Below, in pieces: positions 5,426 through 7,116 of a DNA stretch of 7,116 nt; the first letter of the stretch is position 1, and each line of letters starts with the position of its first letter. The translations under genes were made by a program, and so were the position numbers. A model generated the notes under the pieces. It was not told the DNA's origin. It searched no databases and was given only the letters and a program-made list of their open reading frames with translations. Where the stretch lies: NCBI GenBank assembly GCA_903953065.1, contig CAJBIG010000149.1, positions 1 to 7,116 on the forward strand, read 5' to 3'. Source of the DNA: an uncultured Solirubrobacterales bacterium. GTDB lineage: Bacteria > Actinomycetota > Thermoleophilia > Solirubrobacterales > Solirubrobacteraceae.

Positions 5426-5712
5426 ACGAATCCGATGATCCTCGCCCTCAGGTGCGCTCTGGCACACGCGCGCTGCTGATCTTCGTTCGCTTTGTAATGC
5501 CGGCAATGATTGTGCTCTCCGGCTTCCTCTTGGCCGCAATAGGCCAGAACGAGTCGGCCTACGAGGCTGGTGCCCTGCTCATCAGCGCGGGCGTTTCGGT
5601 CGCGCTGCTGAGCCTCTTCTACCGCGTCGGCGTACGAGGCGACAAAGATCGTGGCCGAGAAGAACAGGCCCGCGAGCACTTTGATCGCACCGGCCAATGG
5701 CCAGGCGAATAG
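5422..5712 (+). CDS. Small two-helix membrane protein, translationally coupled to gluQ
   Basis: Hypothetical 96-residue protein. Two hydrophobic segments (about 17-41 and 48-67) are joined by a short polar loop (QNESAYE). Basic residues flank both ends (Arg8, Arg12, Arg16; Arg68, Arg72, Lys75, Arg77, Arg79), so by the positive-inside rule both termini should be cytoplasmic. The C-terminal tail is hydrophilic and ends in AREHFDRTGQWPGE, a motif I recall from short membrane proteins of Thermoleophilia, though I cannot name a function for it. The start GTG sits in GTGA with the gluQ stop, a classic coupling arrangement, and rnd begins 10 bases after its stop. The gene is therefore almost certainly co-expressed with two tRNA-acting enzymes. 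Whether it helps them, for example by membrane tethering, or merely shares the transcript is unknown. Confidence 0.82.
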   Translation: MNESDDPRPQVRSGTRALLIFVRFVMPAMIVLSGFLLAAIGQNESAYEAGALLISAGVSVALLSLFYRVGVRGDKDRGREEQAREHFDRTGQWPGE

Positions 5713-5721
5713 GCGCCTGTC

Positions 5722-6891
5722 TTGACGACAAACGAAACTCTGCGCAGCCTCGCTGCCCGCGCGAAAGAGACGGGCGCGCTGGCGCTTGACACGGAGTTCA
5801 TGGGCGAAGGGCGCTACCGCACCGAGCTCTGCCTTGTTCAAGTCGCCGTCGACGCCGAGCAACCCGGGGATCCCGCGTGGACGGAGCTGATCGATCCATT
5901 CGATCGCGAGATCGATCCCGCGCCGATCGTGGAGCTGATCAACGATCCCGAGGTCGAAATTGTTGTCCATGCCGGCCGCCAAGACCTTGCGCTCCTAAGA
6001 CGGCTCTGGCACGCCCAACCGCGCAACTGCTTCGACACGCAGATCGCCGCGGCATTTGCCGGGATGCGCGCGCAGATCGGTTACGAGGCGTTGCTGCGGG
6101 ATCTGCTCGGGGTGCAGCTCGACAAGGGCGCGAGCTTCTCGCACTGGGACGCAAGGCCGCTCAGCGACGAGCAACAGCGGTACGCACGCGGTGACGTACT
6201 GCAGCTAAACGAGGTAGCAACGGTCTTGAAGGATCGACTTGCCGAGCGCGGCCGCCTCGACTGGGCGCGCGAAGAATGCTTGCCGCTGGAGGCGTCTACC
6301 GACGAGCGCGACATCGACGTCGTCTTCGGCAAGCTCCCCAAAACCAACGCGCTCAGCCCTGAGCAACGCGCGACCGCACACGCGCTCGTGATCTGGCGCG
6401 AAGAGTGCGCCGACCGCGAGGACAAACCGGTTCAGAAGGTGCTCGCGGACGCCGCGATAGTCGAGATTGCCAAGCGCCAGCCCACCGATGAGCGCCAGTT
6501 GCGGGACCTGCGTGGAGTCCATGAAGGGATTGCCCGCCGCCGCGGCGATGCGATTGTGAAGGTCGTCGTGGGCGCGGCGGACGATCGCCCAATTCCGGCC
6601 GAGCGCAGCGCGCGCAAGCAGTCTGATTCGGGCGACGCGGCATTGATCGTGCTGGCCGAATCGCTGGTGCGCGCGTGCGCGGTTCGAGAGGACCTCGCCT
6701 ACGAGCTGCTTGCGACCCGCTCCGACCTTCAGGCGGTTGTCAGCGCCGTACGCAGCGGCAGCCCCGATCCGGATGTCCGCACACTTCGCGGCTGGCGCAG
6801 AGCAGTCGTCGGCGACGAACTTCTGGCGCTGCTGCGCGGCCAGCGCAGCCTCCGCATAGACGACCAGCTGCGCGTCGTTGTCGGCGAATAG
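5722..6891 (+). CDS. rnd: Ribonuclease D
   Basis: 3'-to-5' exoribonuclease of the DEDDy family that trims the 3' ends of tRNA precursors and other small RNAs using two metal ions. It is 389 residues, close to E. coli RNase D (about 375). Exo I is LDTEF (Asp23, Glu25), Exo II is HAGRQDLALL (Asp88) and Exo III is YARGDVLQL (Tyr154, Asp158), so all five catalytic residues are present at nearly E. coli spacing. An HRDC domain spans about 211-285 (ALVIWREECADREDKP, then VLADAAIVEIAKRQP). The C-terminal part (about 300-389), with LLATRSDLQAVV and LRGWRRAVVGDELLALL, fits the second, more divergent HRDC-like region. The start is TTG 5722; no in-frame ATG or GTG precedes Exo I, and only a weak AGGCG lies upstream. 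It is the last gene of the gluQ operon and converges on the OsmC-family gene. Confidence 0.95.
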   Translation: MTTNETLRSLAARAKETGALALDTEFMGEGRYRTELCLVQVAVDAEQPGDPAWTELIDPFDREIDPAPIVELINDPEVEIVVHAGRQDLALLRRLWHAQPRNCFDTQIAAAFAGMRAQIGYEALLRDLLGVQLDKGASFSHWDARPLSDEQQRYARGDVLQLNEVATVLKDRLAERGRLDWAREECLPLEASTDERDIDVVFGKLPKTNALSPEQRATAHALVIWREECADREDKPVQKVLADAAIVEIAKRQPTDERQLRDLRGVHEGIARRRGDAIVKVVVGAADDRPIPAERSARKQSDSGDAALIVLAESLVRACAVREDLAYELLATRSDLQAVVSAVRSGSPDPDVRTLRGWRRAVVGDELLALLRGQRSLRIDDQLRVVVGE

Positions 6892-6894
6892 GAG

Positions 6895-7116
6895 CTAGGC
6901 GCGCTCAACCGCAGTATTGACCTGGAGCGAATTGCGCAGGCACCAAGCACCCGGGCACCGCGCATCGGCGATCTGCCTGAGTCCCTCAACCGTCGCGTCA
7001 TCCGCGTCGCATTCGACTTCCAAGGTCCAATTGATCTCCTCGAGCGGAGGCTGGTCGCCGATTCCGAGAGCGCGCGCCATGTCGAGAGCGGCGTCAACGC
7101 GGCCGCGGAGCGCCCG
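6895..7116 (-). CDS. OsmC-family protein, C-terminal part only (5' end outside window)
   Basis: The final 73 codons of a gene that begins beyond the right edge. The readable part begins RALRGRVDAALDMARALG, continues with PPLEEINWTLEVECDADD and ends with the conserved ARCPGAWCLRNSLQV region. The cysteine in RCPG corresponds to the second of the two redox cysteines of OsmC/Ohr proteins; the first would lie upstream, outside the window. OsmC and Ohr are cytosolic thiol peroxidases that reduce organic hydroperoxides, but many OsmC-fold paralogs have no defined substrate. The CP-x-x-x-C-L-x-N pattern suits the broad OsmC group better than Ohr. An ATG at 7080 is internal to the domain and is not the start. 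The TAG is three bases from the rnd stop, with the genes convergent. Confidence 0.85.
   Translation of the reverse strand, partial: RALRGRVDAALDMARALGIGDQPPLEEINWTLEVECDADDATVEGLRQIADARCPGAWCLRNSLQVNTAVERA

Noticed and set aside
5206..5982. Minus-strand open frame of 258 codons opposite the small membrane protein and 5' end of rnd
   Set aside because: It crosses two well-supported plus-strand genes and has no motif or plausible start context.
6889..6900. Possible terminator between rnd and the OsmC-family gene
   Set aside because: Only three bases separate the stops, and I find no GC-rich stem followed by a T-run on either strand.

Overview
The window looks like a compact stretch of a high-GC Gram-positive chromosome (roughly 60-65% GC by eye). 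It is most likely an actinobacterium, and Thermoleophilia (Solirubrobacterales/Gaiellales-type) is my best guess. That guess rests on three things: the GC-rich codon use with frequent GTG/TTG starts and few Shine-Dalgarno sequences; the order prepilin peptidase - aroC - aroK/aroB - aroQ; and several small proteins (two-motif DnaJ-like zinc protein, copper-ligand-free cupredoxin-like protein, small membrane protein ending in FDRTGQWPGE) that I associate from memory with that class. The lineage is inference; nothing in the window is diagnostic by itself.

Region 1 (1-3798, minus strand) is one tightly packed operon, read right to left: a membrane prepilin-type aspartic peptidase (3798-3184), chorismate synthase aroC (3137-1968), a fused shikimate kinase/3-dehydroquinate synthase aroKB (1983-448) and type II 3-dehydroquinase aroQ (414 to beyond base 1, C-terminus cut by the window edge). 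Together the aro genes supply steps 2, 3, 5 and 7 of the shikimate pathway. The first step (DAHP synthase), shikimate dehydrogenase and EPSP synthase are not here.

Region 2 (3799-4504) holds two small genes. A plus-strand membrane-anchored beta-rich protein (3853-4248) is divergent from the peptidase gene. It converges tail-to-tail, with overlapping stop codons, on a minus-strand mini-protein carrying two CxxCxGxG zinc motifs (4469-4245).

Region 3 (4505-6891, plus strand) is a second operon: a glutamyl-Q tRNA(Asp) synthetase-like protein (gluQ), a 96-residue two-helix membrane protein whose GTG start overlaps the gluQ stop, and ribonuclease D (rnd, TTG start). Two of the three gene products act on tRNA, so this is probably a tRNA modification/maturation unit. 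At the right edge the C-terminal part of an OsmC-family protein (7116-6895, minus) converges on rnd with three bases between the stops.

Non-coding space is almost absent. The largest intergenic gap is 54 bases, and I see no RNA gene, CRISPR array, mobile element or convincing terminator hairpin. Several operon-leading genes lack a Shine-Dalgarno but have a TANNNT-like hexamer 6-10 bases before the start codon, which suggests leaderless or near-leaderless mRNAs. No wholly new system is evident. The least explained elements are the three small proteins around gluQ and the aro operon.
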